64,000 nt of DNA from Nematostella vectensis (taxonomy: Eukaryota; Cnidaria; Anthozoa; Actiniaria; Edwardsiidae). The notes beneath the pieces were generated by a model, which was not told the DNA's origin, ran no database searches, and was given only the letters and a program-made list of their open reading frames with translations. Position numbers and translations under genes: made by a program. Location of the stretch: the NCBI RefSeq assembly GCF_932526225.1, contig NC_064045.1, positions 14,252,442 through 14,316,441 of the forward strand, read 5' to 3'. Shown one piece after another: positions 47,899-58,689 of the stretch (position 1 is its first letter; every line of letters starts with the position of its first letter).

Positions 47899-48095
47899 AC
47901 ACCTATTTGAAATAAGGTTGCACTTGGAGAATCTATGTTTCGTAACCCGCATTGCTTCATGTTCGAAAAATATAAGCGTAAATAAAATTAAACACAGGTT
48001 TAGAAATCTTGTTTATCTGCCTCTAAACGCTCACACGGCGTTCAGGGGCCAGGATTCAGCCATTCATACGTTACCCATGAACCACTGCAAGTAAC
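47899..48095. mobile_element. Partial copy of the CCTATTTCAAAT family
   Basis: Matches 57289-57520 (aaataaggttgcacttggag, gtttcgtaacccgca, gttacccatgaaccac-like). No right terminus; nested in the composite element. Confidence 0.65.
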
Positions 48096-48603
48096 GATAC
48101 ATTGATTATTGAAATATGTGTATACAGCTAGGCGCTTCAGTGTTTTTTACCTATGCTTATATGCGGGCTTGTCGCTTAGTCGCGAAGCCGGTTGACGACG
48201 ACCTTTTGTCAATCGACCGTATCGCTTTTGTATATAAGAATATGCGTGACACCTACGCTCTCCTAAGGATTGAATGATAACATTGCAGCAGCTTTTGTCA
48301 CGCTAGTCTTCATGATGACTAACTCGTTCTGAGTGTGGCGTGACGTGATGACATTCGCTATTGTGTAGAAGAATACATGCGTGAACTTCCGGCTTGGAAG
48401 GAATGTTTTCTGCTATGTTTATTCTAACAATAGATCAAGGGGTGTGCAAATGGTTTGACGGAATTCTTTGAAAATTAAAATAGGAAAATTCATACATCGT
48501 GAATACTTATTCTGTCTCAATAAGTCAAATTAGAATGACTCGAAATCACCCGATCTTACTTGGATGTACACAGGGTTGGCGGACAGAGAAAGTGTGTGTG
48601 TGC

Positions 48604-48718
48604 TGATATACGTGTACACACCTATTTACGGGATACCTGTGGCACACCTATTTACGGGATACCTGTGACACACCTATTTACGGGATACCTGTGGCACACC
48701 TATTTACGGGATACCTCG
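48604..48718. repeat. 28-bp tandem repeat, four copies
   Basis: Four copies of cacacctatttacgggatac plus ctgtgg(a). Just upstream of the poly-A tract and the retroelement remnant. Confidence 0.85.
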
Positions 48719-48780
48719 TTATAGCCAAGCTACCTTCCAACCGCTCTACCACCAACGAACCTCCCGGTGCCTTCGGTTGC

Positions 48781-49257
48781 AAAAAAAAAAAAAAAAAAAA
48801 AAAAAATGCCTAACCTGCACCTATATTAGAACCGATGGCCAAACAAGCTACACATTCTGCTTAACAGGTGAAACACGACCTATAACCTCCCACATAACCT
48901 GCAACACTAATAACGTGATTTATATGATTCATTGTAACCGCTGTAAACTATATTGGGGAAACTAAACGCAAATTAAAAGAACGCTTTAATGACCAACGCA
49001 GAACTGTAGACTTGCAATCTCGAATACCAGCTCACGCCGCTGAACACTTTCTAAAACCTAACCACTCCGCTTCTGACATAGAGCTCATACCTATTGAAAA
49101 AATTACAAGTAAGCGCGACTCCATCCGCAAAGCAAGAGAAGCCACACTAATAGCTCGCGCTGGCACTCTTGACTCCGGTGGGCTCAACGGCGTGAAGAAA
49201 CGGTTAAGTAATCTACATCCTATTTACCATCATCCACTGATTTTTTTCTTTTGTTAG
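48781..49257 (+). pseudogene. Penelope-like retroelement C-terminal (GIY-YIG-type) fragment, frameshifted
   Basis: After a 26-A tract one frame reads TSYTFCLTGETRPITSHITC, NVIYMIHCNRCKLYWG. The next frame continues GETKRKLKERFNDQRRTVD, HAAEHFLKPNHSASDIELIP, then RKAREATLIARAGTLDSGGL. The order 'TC...NVIY.I.C..C...Y.GET.R.L..R...H' is that of the GIY-YIG endonuclease tail of Penelope-like elements. A frameshift lies near 48960, and no reverse transcriptase is present here. Confidence 0.68.
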
Positions 49258-49391
49258 TTAATCATCAATAAACTTTGTACATATACTAGCTGTATAACAT
49301 GCCACTGTATTTTTCTGTCAAAATATCGTTAAAAAAAACTTTGCGTTGTTGTCGACTTTTTCTTTTAAAGGTAATTTTAGTGGCACGTTGT

Positions 49392-49534
49392 TTACATGGT
49401 CAGCAGTCTCTCCCTCGACGTTCCTTTCACTTTCCACGATGCTTGTGCGAACTCCTTGACTCGGATCTTCACAAAGAGACCGCTGTGCGACACTAGAACC
49501 CCAGTAGGGGTCCTAAATGGCACGTAACGAACAC
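49392..49534 (-). CDS. PLC exon k: C2 end and stop codon
   Basis: Reads [20 protein letters not shown] then [20 protein letters not shown] and ends RERLLTM-stop. Typical PLC C2 end ('GYRHV.L....G......TLFV.I'). Confidence 0.9.
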
Positions 49535-52500
49535 CTGCGAATTGGAAATAGCTAGTAAATGAAATGAAGGGAAATGATTCTTCTGCACTGCTCTTTTCTC
49601 TTCATTCATATCTTTTTTATCTGGGTATTAAAATATTTGATGAGTAGTAGATATTTAGTGAGTAATATCCTCGGCAAAAACTCGAAAACTGCCATTTGAG
49701 CTGTCGAATCCTGTTCATAACTAGTATATTGTCCAGGAAACACACAGCTGTCCCCATTAAGAGTGACTCCACGTTGTCCCCCAGGCAGGGTGGCATGTCT
49801 CGGTTTCAATGAAACTTGGCCAAAATAACAGCCTACCCAAAATATACAAATCGGGGGTGGGGGTGGTGGTGGTGGTGATCTCTACCAAAATCCCGCCAAA
49901 TTCTTGGTTGAAATCAGGCGTGTCCTCTGCGCTTTGTTCAAGGGCCATCTTTTTCGTGTCTCACCTTCTCGGATACTCTCTAACGAGATGACATTTTGGA
50001 ATAAGAGTTTTGACTTGTTTCTCTGTACGCTCAAAACCTTGAAGTACACCAGGCACTGAAAAAAAATAAATAAAAATAACCTCACAATGTCAAGGTACAA
50101 ACACATGTAACAAATCACACGTTACTCATAAAAATACCTATGGTCATATCAAAATGTTACTTACCATCAAAATAACCGTTTAGTTATCTAAGTTTTTAAT
50201 ACCTTTTATCTTAATAGAGGGCAGGACGCATCAAAAGTTCTTCAATGTTCATAAATGTTGGCATATCATAGCCGAAGGAAGCAACTTTATTAAGAAGTGA
50301 TAGCGTTTGAGGTGATAGCATTAAAAAAAAAGCCCCGAAACGGCTTTAAAACGAGTCAGTTAGTGTATCGCTAACATTACTTGGTCAGCGTCTCGCTAAC
50401 ATGACTCGGTCAGCGTCTCGCTAACATGACTCGGTCAGCGTCTCGCTAACATGACTCGGTCAGCGTCTCGCTAACATGACTCGGTCAGCGTCTCGCTAAC
50501 ATGACTCGGTCAGCGTCTCGCTAACATGACTCGGTCAGCGTCTCGCTAACATGACTCGGTCAGCGTCTCGCTAACATGACTCGGTCAGCGTCTCGCTAAC
50601 ATGACTCGGTCAGCGTCTCGCTAACATGACTCGGTCAGCGTCTCGCCAGCATTGCTAGGGGCTTTGGATAGGTATAGGACGCCTTTTTTTCTTGGGAGTT
50701 TATAAAGGTAAATTCATCCAAATCAGCATAATATAATTGACACAAAAATCGTGTGTATGCGTTGTCTGTTTGAAACCGCACATTGACCGTACATAGAAAA
50801 AACGGCGTTTTAACTTTGTCCAAGTCCATCTTACCAATTCTGGCATCGCAAGTTTGAATTGGTGTTTCGCATTGTTCCACTGGGGATTTAGCTTCTCGAA
50901 ACGAATCTAAAAACAACAAGAAGCAGAAGACGTCATCTGCGTAGGCCCTCCGTAAGTAAACTGGTGACAACGCATAGCAAATACCATGTAACAGCACAGG
51001 GGCGTAGGGCACAAGGGGAGGGACATGCCCCCCCTCCCCCCACTTTTCTGAGCGGATGTTTCTTTAGAAATATATGAACGTCCCCCCCAACTTTCGCCCC
51101 CCCCCCCACTTATGGGACCACTCCGCCACCCCTACAGCAGTAACAAAGCGACATCATCAATAATACAAACAACAAACAAGCACACCAACAAAAACAACAT
51201 TGACATCAGCGAAATAAGAAAAAAAAGACTTACAGCTAAAAGGAAAAAAAAAACTAAACTAGAACTACTTAAAAAACGCCCTCCTGGACGGGCGCATACG
51301 CAATACCGTAAATAACTAATGAATAATAAACACCCACTATCTAAAGAACGCCCTCCCCAAGCTTACAAGCTTGTAATGAACGGCCCTCTCTAATAAACGT
51401 CCCCCCCTACCCTCGCTCCCAGCTTAAAGACAAACGACATAGGAATTACGGTAATATAAATCACATTTTAAAATTTGATTCAAATTAAAATTAATCTGAG
51501 TTTGGATTCTACTGGGCGAGACTTGCTTAATGTCAAGAAATGCTTGCTACGCTAGCTATTATTTAACATGATCCTGACTGAGACTAGAGCCTCACTGCAT
51601 TTGGGTTTGTTATGTTTTTATAGTTTGTAAATAACGCCCCTCTCTAATAAGCGCCTCCTATCTATTGAACACCCCCCCACCCCTCGGACCATCGAAATAT
51701 TATAAACACCCCAGTTTTTTAGAACATTTACGGTACTTACTTCTGTCGCGAATGTGCCGCAGTCCACAGGTATCCCAACAGTGTCAATCTCAACCCTCAC
51801 GGGGAGCGGACACCCGTCCTCGATGTGAAGATACTGACCCGATAAAACCTGTTTTACGGGACATACAAGACTTAATCACTTGGGATAATCTATTGACACT
51901 TTAGATAATGGGACAAAGTAAACAGGAAAATTTTTCTCGTTTGCATTTCAATACTCACCTCTATAGTGAAATAACAGGATTTTCCTCCGGGTGGTGACTC
52001 TTTTATCATCGGGTAATAATTATTAGAACGAGCTGAAGAGGAGAATACAATACTACGCATTATGGGCATTTTAGTAAATAAGGGCGTGGCAAGAGGGAGA
52101 TATCAGCAATGGGCTGTTTTCAGATAACAATAACCCTGGGAATTTTAGTGGAAGTCGGGGTTTATTCAATATCATTCGCTTTGGTCTATTTTTATCCTTG
52201 GCTTCATCTAATAAACGCAATCGAACCAGGGCGTTCGGCTTCCAGCTATTGTTAAACCATGGTTAGTAGAGGAGACTGGTTAGGAAACGCGGCGAACTTC
52301 TTAAAAGTGTCTTTGTTCGGCTTTCTGTGTTGCCACGTGACATTGACCCTGCACAAGTCGATAGCGTACAGTACAAGGGGATATATGTAGTAAACGAGGA
52401 ATCGTTGCTTTTTGCATCGATAGAGCACATTTTTCAACACCCCGCTGTATTGATGCAGATTCGTATAAATACTATCATGCTTGCCGTGTAAGCTCACCGA

Positions 52501-55500
52501 GATTGTTCGCTTGGCAACGTTTCAAATAAATCAATCAGCGATTTGTGCCCAAATACGCTTATTCATATATATTTCGTCCATATGTTTTCTTGTACTGTAC
52601 GGTTGGATTGTGCAGGGTCGTGATCACGTGATAGGATGGTTCAACATCAGAGAGCGCGTATTGTCCGGCTTTGCGACTACGCGACAAGCCCGCATGTAAG
52701 CATGGGTAAAAACTACCAGTCGCAAAGCCGGTTGACGACAACCTTTTGTCAAACGACTGTATGTCCTTTGAAGCTCACCGGGTTACTCTACTACTGTGGT
52801 TAAACCAAGAAAAAGTATCAAACAAAACCCTCGTTTACGCGCTCCAACACCACAGGCCCCCCTCTTATGGAAATTGGAAAAAAATTCACGCTGTGCTACC
52901 TTGGAATGTACGGAGTGTTTCTGGTTTTAGAACATATCCGCATCCACCATTTATTCTGAACTTCCCTTGATTCAAGTGCATGGCAAAATCTGAAAAAAAT
53001 AAATAAAAATAAACGTAAACAATGTAAAATCATAACCGTGACAAAACACACAGAAATATTCAGCTTTTAGGCCCATCTACACGTGCAGTTTTTAGTTGAC
53101 AATTTCTAGTTGAAAACTAGTTGACCGTGTAGATAGGCCAGCAACTTTGGACAAGAGGACGTCGGCTTTACACGTTATATTGCGCTCGCCCTCATTTTTG
53201 CCAGCGTCGTCTTAAACAGGTTAGCTAACAGAGGTTAGCCTGGTATAGAATTCTGCATTCTTATTGTTTCTAAAAGGGTGAGCGCAATATAATGCGTTTA
53301 TATATTGTTTCGCCATTTCTGCACTCCTTACACAACTTAGTCAAAAGCACGGTCAAAACAACTCAGTTCCTGACGTTTCTTTATTTTTTTTATGTCATTT
53401 TACTTTTCCCAACATTCTACTAGTTTGTTAGGAGATTTCAGAGGAGCTAGCTAGATGGAGTATTTTGTCCGTATTATTGTGGCCTCTGCTCGAGTTGAGT
53501 TATTTTTACCAGATTTTCTTGTCCGAGTTTTGAATGGCGTCCGGTGAGTCAGGTTTCTTACCAGGTTTCTGGAAGTTTAGCGATACCATCTGCATCCCGG
53601 CATTCCATGCGGCCTGTGGGTCGTAGTTAGACGAGTCAACCCGTGATCCTTTGGGGTATACCCTGACCAGATGCTTCCTGCACAGATGAACCATATCTGA
53701 AAAAAAACAAAACACACATGTCACGCCATATTATTCGCTGAACAAGTTCGTCACACCGTGTCGTGTCACGTTATGAATTCTTGTCACGCATTACAATGTT
53801 TTTAGTACACAACACCACGTATAACCCATCCGTCTTGGGCGTTTTATCGTGACGGTGTCACGCCACGTAAGGAGCTCATGTCACGCGATGCAATTTCTTC
53901 GTCACGCCTGGCTGTTATGAGATCAGCAGAGCTGGAGTCACGCATTACCTCTTGGCCTGGCTGTTATGAGATCAGCAGCGCTGGAGTCACGCATTACCTC
54001 TTGGTCTGGCTGTTATAAGGTCAGCAGCGCTGGAGTCGTTGAATGAGTACATCTCACAGCAGTTATCGGTTGCGTCTCTTTTTCTGTACGGCACCGCACG
54101 GCAGTAAACGATAAGCTGGTCCATCGCGTCTTCAAGCGGGACCTTAGCACACAGCATTTTACCATAAGTCGAAACATAAAACCTTCCAAAGCCCATAAAA
54201 AACGACTTCCCCCTTTTCTCGAACAACCTTTTATGAAGATCATTATAAGAAAATATCCTTCGCGGCTGAGTGGAAACGCGACTTTATTATCTACAGCATT
54301 AAAAGAAGCACCCCCCTTGTTCAACACAGTCTTTTCCACAATAACCACCAAATCTTTTCGCATATTCCACTCGGCATTTCATGGCTATTGGGCAGCAATT
54401 TTACCAAACATTAAAGTACGCCAGGCGATTTAACTAACCACATTCAGTTGTTCTTCTTGTTGGAGATTGCTTGGAACGTTAGACTGAAAAAAAAAAAAAA
54501 AAAAAAAAAAAAGACGTGGATATAATTCGTTAAAATAACTTCCGGTATGACACTCATAATTGTATTAAATACAAACTGCTAGCAATTTGACGGCACCTCG
54601 TTACTAAGGGTAGTTTTCAAGGTTAATATAAAAGAAAGTTCCTTATTACTATTTTTTCTTTGCAAATAGCAACCTGCTTAATAAGTAGAATTTTTGTAGG
54701 ACACAACGTTGTCTTTTTTAAAGAGACTCCCCTGAATATAAATCATGATCTGTGCAGGTCGTTAAGCAAATTCTCTTTATTACCGTGGCCGCTAGTATAT
54801 CATTACCTACCAGCCCGTGTTCTTATTACCGAGGTCTCTGTATATCATGACCTACCAGCCTGTGTCCTTATTACCGAGGTCTCTGTATATCATGACCTAC
54901 CAGCCCGTGTCCTTATTAGCGAGGTCTGTGTGTATCATGAACTACCAGCCCGTGTCCTTATTACCGAGGTCTCTGTATATTATGACCTACCAGCCCGTGT
55001 TCTTATTACCGAGGTCTCTGTGTATCATGACCTACCAGCACGTGTCCTTAATACCGAGGTCTCTGTATATCATGACCTAACAGCGTGTGTCCTTATTACC
55101 GAGGTCTCTGTATATCATGACCTACGAGCCCGTGTCCTTAATACCGAGGTCTCGGTATATCATGACCTACCAGCCCGTGTCCTTATTACTGAGGTCTCTC
55201 TATATCATGACCTACCAGCCTGTGTCCTTATTACCGAGGTCTCTATATATCGTGACCTACGAGTCTGTGTCCTTATTACCGAGGTCTCTATATATCGTGA
55301 CCTACGAGCCTGTGTCCTTAATACCGAAGTCTCTGTATATCATGTCACCTACCAGCCCGTGTCCTTATTAGTGAGGTCTCTGTATATAATGACCTACCAG
55401 CCCGTGTCCTTATTACCGAGGTCTCTGTATATCATGTCACCTACCAGCCCGTGTCCTTATTACCGAGGTCTCTGTATATCATGTCACTTACCAGCCCGTG

Positions 55501-56255
55501 TCCTTATAAGTGAGGTCTCTGTGTATCATGACCTAACAGCCCGTGTCCTTATTACCGAGGTCTCTATATATCGTGACCTACGAGTCTGTGTCCTTAATAC
55601 CGAGGTCTCGGTATATCATGACCTACCAGCCCGTGTCTTTAATACCGAGGTCTTTGTGTATCATGACCTACCAGCCTGTGTCCTTATTACCGAGGTCTCT
55701 GTATATCATGACCTACCAGCCCGTGTCCTTAATACCAAGGTCTCTGTTTACCATGTCACCTACCAGCTCGTTGGGCGAGTTCAGAGAATGCAGCGACGGG
55801 GTGGAGTCTACATTAGACAACTTGTAATCGGACTATGATAAAATGGGATGAAGAAAGGTTAGCTCTCGAAGTATTTTTTCCGACTAATGCGATAACAAAG
55901 GCGGTCACTTCTACTCGACTAAAGGCGGATGCAGATGAGAATTTCGGCTCAGATGCTCGCGACACTTGAGTTCGTTCGATCGACATCCGAGGAAGCAAAG
56001 AGCACGCCTGCTTAAGGCCACGTTATATGGACTAGACAATCAGCAATGAGATTGTATGGTCACGTGTCGATGGCTGAGAATAGCAATGATCACGTGCTGT
56101 GCATTCGACCAATCAGTGATTATAATTACGGTCAACTGATGCTGGCGTTGTTTCAAGGCATACACCAAGAAAATTTTAAACAGAGTGCGCATGTTCACCG
56201 GTGTACTTACCACTGACCATTTGGCTTGCTTTCTTTGTTTGGTAGAAGCCCCTTG
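49392..56255 (-). CDS. Phosphoinositide-specific phospholipase C, C-terminal half (11 exons; 5' part not in window)
   Basis: Eleven exons with matching phase give 338 residues and a stop at 49392. Order: variable X-Y linker, Y box, C2 domain. Y box: [74 protein letters not shown]2: VLSGQYLHI...[45 protein letters not shown]. The enzyme family hydrolyses PIP2 to IP3 and DAG at the membrane. The Ser, Arg and Tyr that bind substrate in the Y half of PLC-delta1 (SFNDSSA and RVYPKG) appear kept. The protein ends about 15 residues after C2, as in delta-type PLCs. The X domain with the catalytic histidines is not in the window. Confidence 0.9.
49965..50055 (-). CDS. PLC exon j: C2 domain
   Basis: Reads [20 protein letters not shown] and [11 protein letters not shown]. 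It replaces the usual 'FRFVV.D.D....DFIGQ.T.PL..L..G' stretch and lacks acidic loop residues, so calcium binding by this C2 loop may be weak (inference). Confidence 0.82.
50378..50646. repeat. 25-bp tandem array
   Basis: About 11 nearly identical copies of tcggtcagcgtctcgctaac plus atgac, in the PLC intron about 190 bp after exon i. It does not contain the donor. Confidence 0.95.
50835..50906 (-). CDS. PLC exon i: C2 domain middle
   Basis: Reads [20 protein letters not shown] then MPEL, matching '..NGFNPVW...F.F.V..PEL'. Acceptor TTTTTAG, donor TTG|GTAAGA. A 25-bp array starts in the following intron. Confidence 0.85.
50998..51115. mobile_element. C/G-tract dispersed repeat fragment
   Basis: caggggcgtagggcac..., gccccccctccccccactttt and cccccccccccact tracts; related by composition and gene-proximal position to 35755-35885. 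Ends not clear. Confidence 0.4.
51304..51735. mobile_element. TA-flanked MITE (copy 2), inserted at a PLC donor site
   Basis: Ends taccgtaaat and atttacggta, TA duplication 51304-51305 and 51734-51735. Homologous to 20027-21107 outside the 14-bp array. The right end lies at intron position +6 of exon h. Confidence 0.85.
51741..51848 (-). CDS. PLC exon h: C2 domain start
   Basis: Reads [20 protein letters not shown] and [16 protein letters not shown]. Compare 'VISGQ.LP...PYV.VEI.GIP.D...'. The MITE at 51304-51735 abuts its donor (GAA|GTAAGT, then the MITE end). Confidence 0.9.
51959..52032 (-). CDS. PLC exon g: Y-C2 junction
   Basis: Reads [20 protein letters not shown] then FTIE. Acceptor TCTTCAG, donor GAG|GTGAGT; joins to VLSGQYL of the C2 domain in phase. 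Confidence 0.78.
52033..52899. other. PLC intron containing a solo inverted-repeat arm
   Basis: 52660-52765 repeats the arm of the 46395-48350 element and is itself partly palindromic (ccggctttgcgac ... gtcgcaaagccgg). The minus-strand frame at 52252-52497 has no splice or similarity support. Confidence 0.55.
52900..52989 (-). CDS. PLC exon f: Y box end
   Basis: Reads [20 protein letters not shown] then KPETLRTFQ, the conserved '[17 protein letters not shown]'. Donor CAAG|GTAGCA. Confidence 0.93.
53562..53696 (-). CDS. PLC exon e: Y box core
   Basis: Reads [20 protein letters not shown] and [17 protein letters not shown], an almost consensus PI-PLC Y box. Acceptor TTTTTTTTCAG, donor CCTG|GTAAGA. 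Confidence 0.95.
53910..54030. repeat. 49-bp duplication of PLC exon d end and donor
   Basis: Two full copies and one partial. The minus strand of each reads GCTGATCTCATAACAGCCAG, then GCCAAGAG|GTAATGCGTGAC. The copy at 53998 is contiguous with the exon. Confidence 0.88.
53998..54142 (-). CDS. PLC exon d: Y box start
   Basis: Reads [20 protein letters not shown] and [20 protein letters not shown], matching 'LSDLVVYC..V.F...CYE..SFSESKA'. Donor AAGAG|GTAATG. The exon end and donor are repeated at 49-bp spacing (53910-54030). Confidence 0.85.
54439..54483 (-). CDS. PLC exon c: linker before Y box
   Basis: 45 nt reading [15 protein letters not shown] after a 27-nt T tract and CAG; donor GTG|GTTAGT. 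Phase 0/0. Confidence 0.6.
54800..55770. repeat. 45-bp array containing the PLC exon b donor
   Basis: About 21 copies of a 45-bp unit, cores ctaccagcccgtgtccttat and taccgaggtctctgtatatc. On the minus strand each unit contains GGGCTG|GTAGGTCATG, like the exon b end GAGCTG|GTAGGTGACATG. The plus-strand 392-residue frame is a consequence of the 15-codon unit. Confidence 0.94.
55764..55832 (-). CDS. PLC exon b: X-Y linker
   Basis: 69 nt reading [20 protein letters not shown] plus NEL. Good acceptor (pyrimidine tract, ATCATAG). The donor GAGCTG|GTAGGT seeds the 45-bp array at 54800-55770. Confidence 0.62.
56211..56255 (-). CDS. PLC exon a: X-Y linker (tentative)
   Basis: 45 nt between TTTTCTAG and GTG|GTAAGT, reading [15 protein letters not shown]. 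Only this frame joins to the next exon without a stop. A basic linker of this type is plausible but not diagnostic. Confidence 0.45.
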
Positions 56256-57288
56256 CTAGAAAATTAATCAGACAGCATTTACTAAGATAAACCAAGGGAT
56301 TTCTAAACCATCAACAGTTACATCCAAGAGTTCAAGATTTATAGGTCGCTTGAACAATCGTAATTAGTCGGGCTAGCCATAGGCGGCATTTATTTCTACC
56401 TTTTCTAAAATCTATCTGGCAACGTCGTAAATAGGCCCCATGATGCTTTACGAACGCAACCACGTGAGGTCATAGATATCATGTGGTCCGGATAGCACAG
56501 GAGGCCAAAAGTTTACATTACGTCACTAAGGCGAGGGCGTTCCATTATGCCTTATCTAGCTGTCACTTTGACCAATTGGCGACCATCGAAGTCGAAAGAA
56601 AGACTGCATTTTGAAGTGAATTGCATCTTGAATATCTTACAAACTTGCTGGGGAAATTACCTACCAAAACGGTCAAACCACATACAAATACACACGCCGT
56701 CCGCGATAAGATGTTTATGAGCGTACATTTCGACCCGGGCCGTTTCAAGGACTGTCTAACATATCGAACAAATCTAATATTAAAAACATGCTATCACGAG
56801 TTCGTACTAGTTTACACCAGATCGTTGATTAGCAAAAACATCACAAATGACAGTACAAAGTTATCATTGTGTATCATTAAAGAACATTTATGATGCAGAA
56901 GTCCTTATTGTTCATAACAATGGAAAGCATGAAAGACTGGCTGATTCATATTGTTTTGGTTTATTTACTTCACAAAGTTGTACTTGTCCATTGTAAATTG
57001 TGATGATGACAAATAAACGACTTATTAAACACCAATTTCCCTTCAATCTTATAGTTAATAAAATGTTTGTTATGTATTTTTAATCAACTTTCATGGAGCT
57101 GGCCCGACTTCACGGCAATCAGGATCGTCTAGTTGTTATAAGAATATCCACGTCTAAGCTCATACTACAATAAATAAAAAGAATCAATAATTGATTTTAT
57201 ACTTATTAAAAACAGCTTCGCTGATTATAATCAGATAGGTCAAATATCAGACTTCAGTGGAGTAGTTATTTTGATTTTGTATGATGTA
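56256..57288. other. Region 5' of PLC exon a, nothing recognised
   Basis: I looked for PLC X-domain motifs (HYFI.SSHNTYL, EGDCR.VELD) on the minus strand and found none. No other feature. Confidence 0.5.
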
Positions 57289-58291
57289 CCTATTTCAAAT
57301 AAGGTTGCACTTGGAGAATCTGTGTTTCGTAACCCGCAGTGCTTCATGACTATCAGGTAAATAAGCAAATAACCGCAAATAAAAATACAAATCCAGGTTT
57401 CAAAAGCTGTAGAATTCTTGTCTATGTTCTTAGTAAAAGTTACATAGCTTTCAGATACAAGAATTTAGCCGTTTATAGGCTACCCATGAACCACCGCGGG
57501 TTACGACACAGATTCTCGAGTAGGGACGAGTTGAATATGCAAGTAAAACCGCCATAATATGCTAGTAGCATTGCTCGCTTTTAATCAAAATTATGCTCAA
57601 ATTATGCTCGCTTTTAAAAAATATGCTCATTTTTTCCATCTTATGCTCGACAAAAAAATCGGAAAAACGATAAAAAATTTGATCTTTAAACCTCTTCTTT
57701 AATATGGGCTTAATAAAGGCGATATTCAGCAACCCAGTGAAATACAAAGCTTCAATGCGAAACTATATTAGATACAAAGCTTTATACTGTAACGCATAAA
57801 CAGAGTTCCAATATACCGAAGCATCACACTTTTCTTGTAAGTAATCAGAATGCATTATCTTGCTCATCACGGCTTCACATTCTTGATGACGGCCAAGGAC
57901 CAATTAGGTTGATCAGAATGCATCTTACGGCTCAACTTTTCTTTCCTTGCGATTAGCAAGAACACACAGCGCAGTTTCGCGATAGCAAGAGTGGGGCTGG
58001 GGACAAGTTTTCCTAGACCCCCTGTTCCGGCTCTAAGTTCCCATCCCTTCCCCTAAGAATAACAACAAAAACAGATATGAAATGCATAAGCGAGGCCACT
58101 TTTACACTCAAAATTGTAAATTATAAGGGATTACGAGGTTGGTTTAAACATGGTAAATGCAAATTATCATGATTATTCTGAGCATTTTGCGAAAGGCAAA
58201 AAAATATGCTTTTTTTTAGCGATTATGCCAGAATTAATGCTAGCATAATCGACTCGTTCCTATTCTCGAGTGCCATCTAATTTGAAATAGG
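57289..58291. mobile_element. 1-kb TIR element, CCTATTTCAAAT family
   Basis: Ends cctatttcaaat and atttgaaatagg, flanked by tgta on both sides (likely 4-bp target duplication). Partial relatives at 12638-12850 and 47899-48095. No intact transposase frame seen. Confidence 0.75.
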
Positions 58292-58409
58292 TGTATACTC
58301 CGAGGGGGATCCAGCGTGTTTTTTGATTATTTATATCTCCAACCTTTGTCAGTCTATTTTGTTCTGTTTTTCCACCACCTCACAGGCCCACACTTTTTAT
58401 TGACCATTT

Positions 58410-58461
58410 AATATTTTATTATTATATTTATTGACCATTTAATATTTTATTATTATATTTA
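58410..58461. repeat. ~31-bp AT-rich direct repeat, two copies
   Basis: Two copies of attgaccatttaatatttta plus ttattatattt. Confidence 0.75.
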
Positions 58462-58689
58462 TGGTGAACATTAAATGTGAGTCAGCCGCCAAGGTTTTAT
58501 CCTAGCAAAAAAAAAAAAAAAAAAATTGTCGCAATAATATTTACAGTCTAACTTGCCCCCGCTTATAGCTGGCCGGGCTGAGGCTTTAACTATTTACATT
58601 ATCGGGGAAGTTAGGGCGATACTTTTTTTTACATTGTTCTCCCAATATTAAATGAAAACAATAACAAAGTTGTGGCTGACAAGAGCTCT

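Larger units (their letters stand above)
46395..48350. mobile_element. Composite inverted-repeat element upstream of the giant gene
   Basis: Left arm 46474-46565 (gattgacaaaag, cgtcgtcaaccggctt, agcccgcatgtaagcat, gaagcgcctagctg) is inverted at 48121-48222. Outside the arms, similar sequences (aaggattga, ttgtcacg.tagtct.catga, tgatgactaac) lie in the same orientation at 46395-46470 and 48265-48345. A second TIR element is nested inside. A solo copy of the arm is at 52660-52765. Confidence 0.72.

Noticed and set aside
49606-49809. Minus-strand frame ([20 protein letters not shown]) as a C2 exon
   Set aside because: Exons j and k join directly in phase to give the conserved 'G.RYVP' sequence; including this frame would disrupt C2.
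52252-52497. Minus-strand frame in a PLC intron as an extra PLC exon
   Set aside because: Exons f and g already join in phase across it, and it has no PLC motif.
54660-55838. 392-residue plus-strand frame ([15 protein letters not shown] repeats)
   Set aside because: It is a read through a 45-bp (15-codon) array, and the opposite strand carries the PLC exon and donor motifs.
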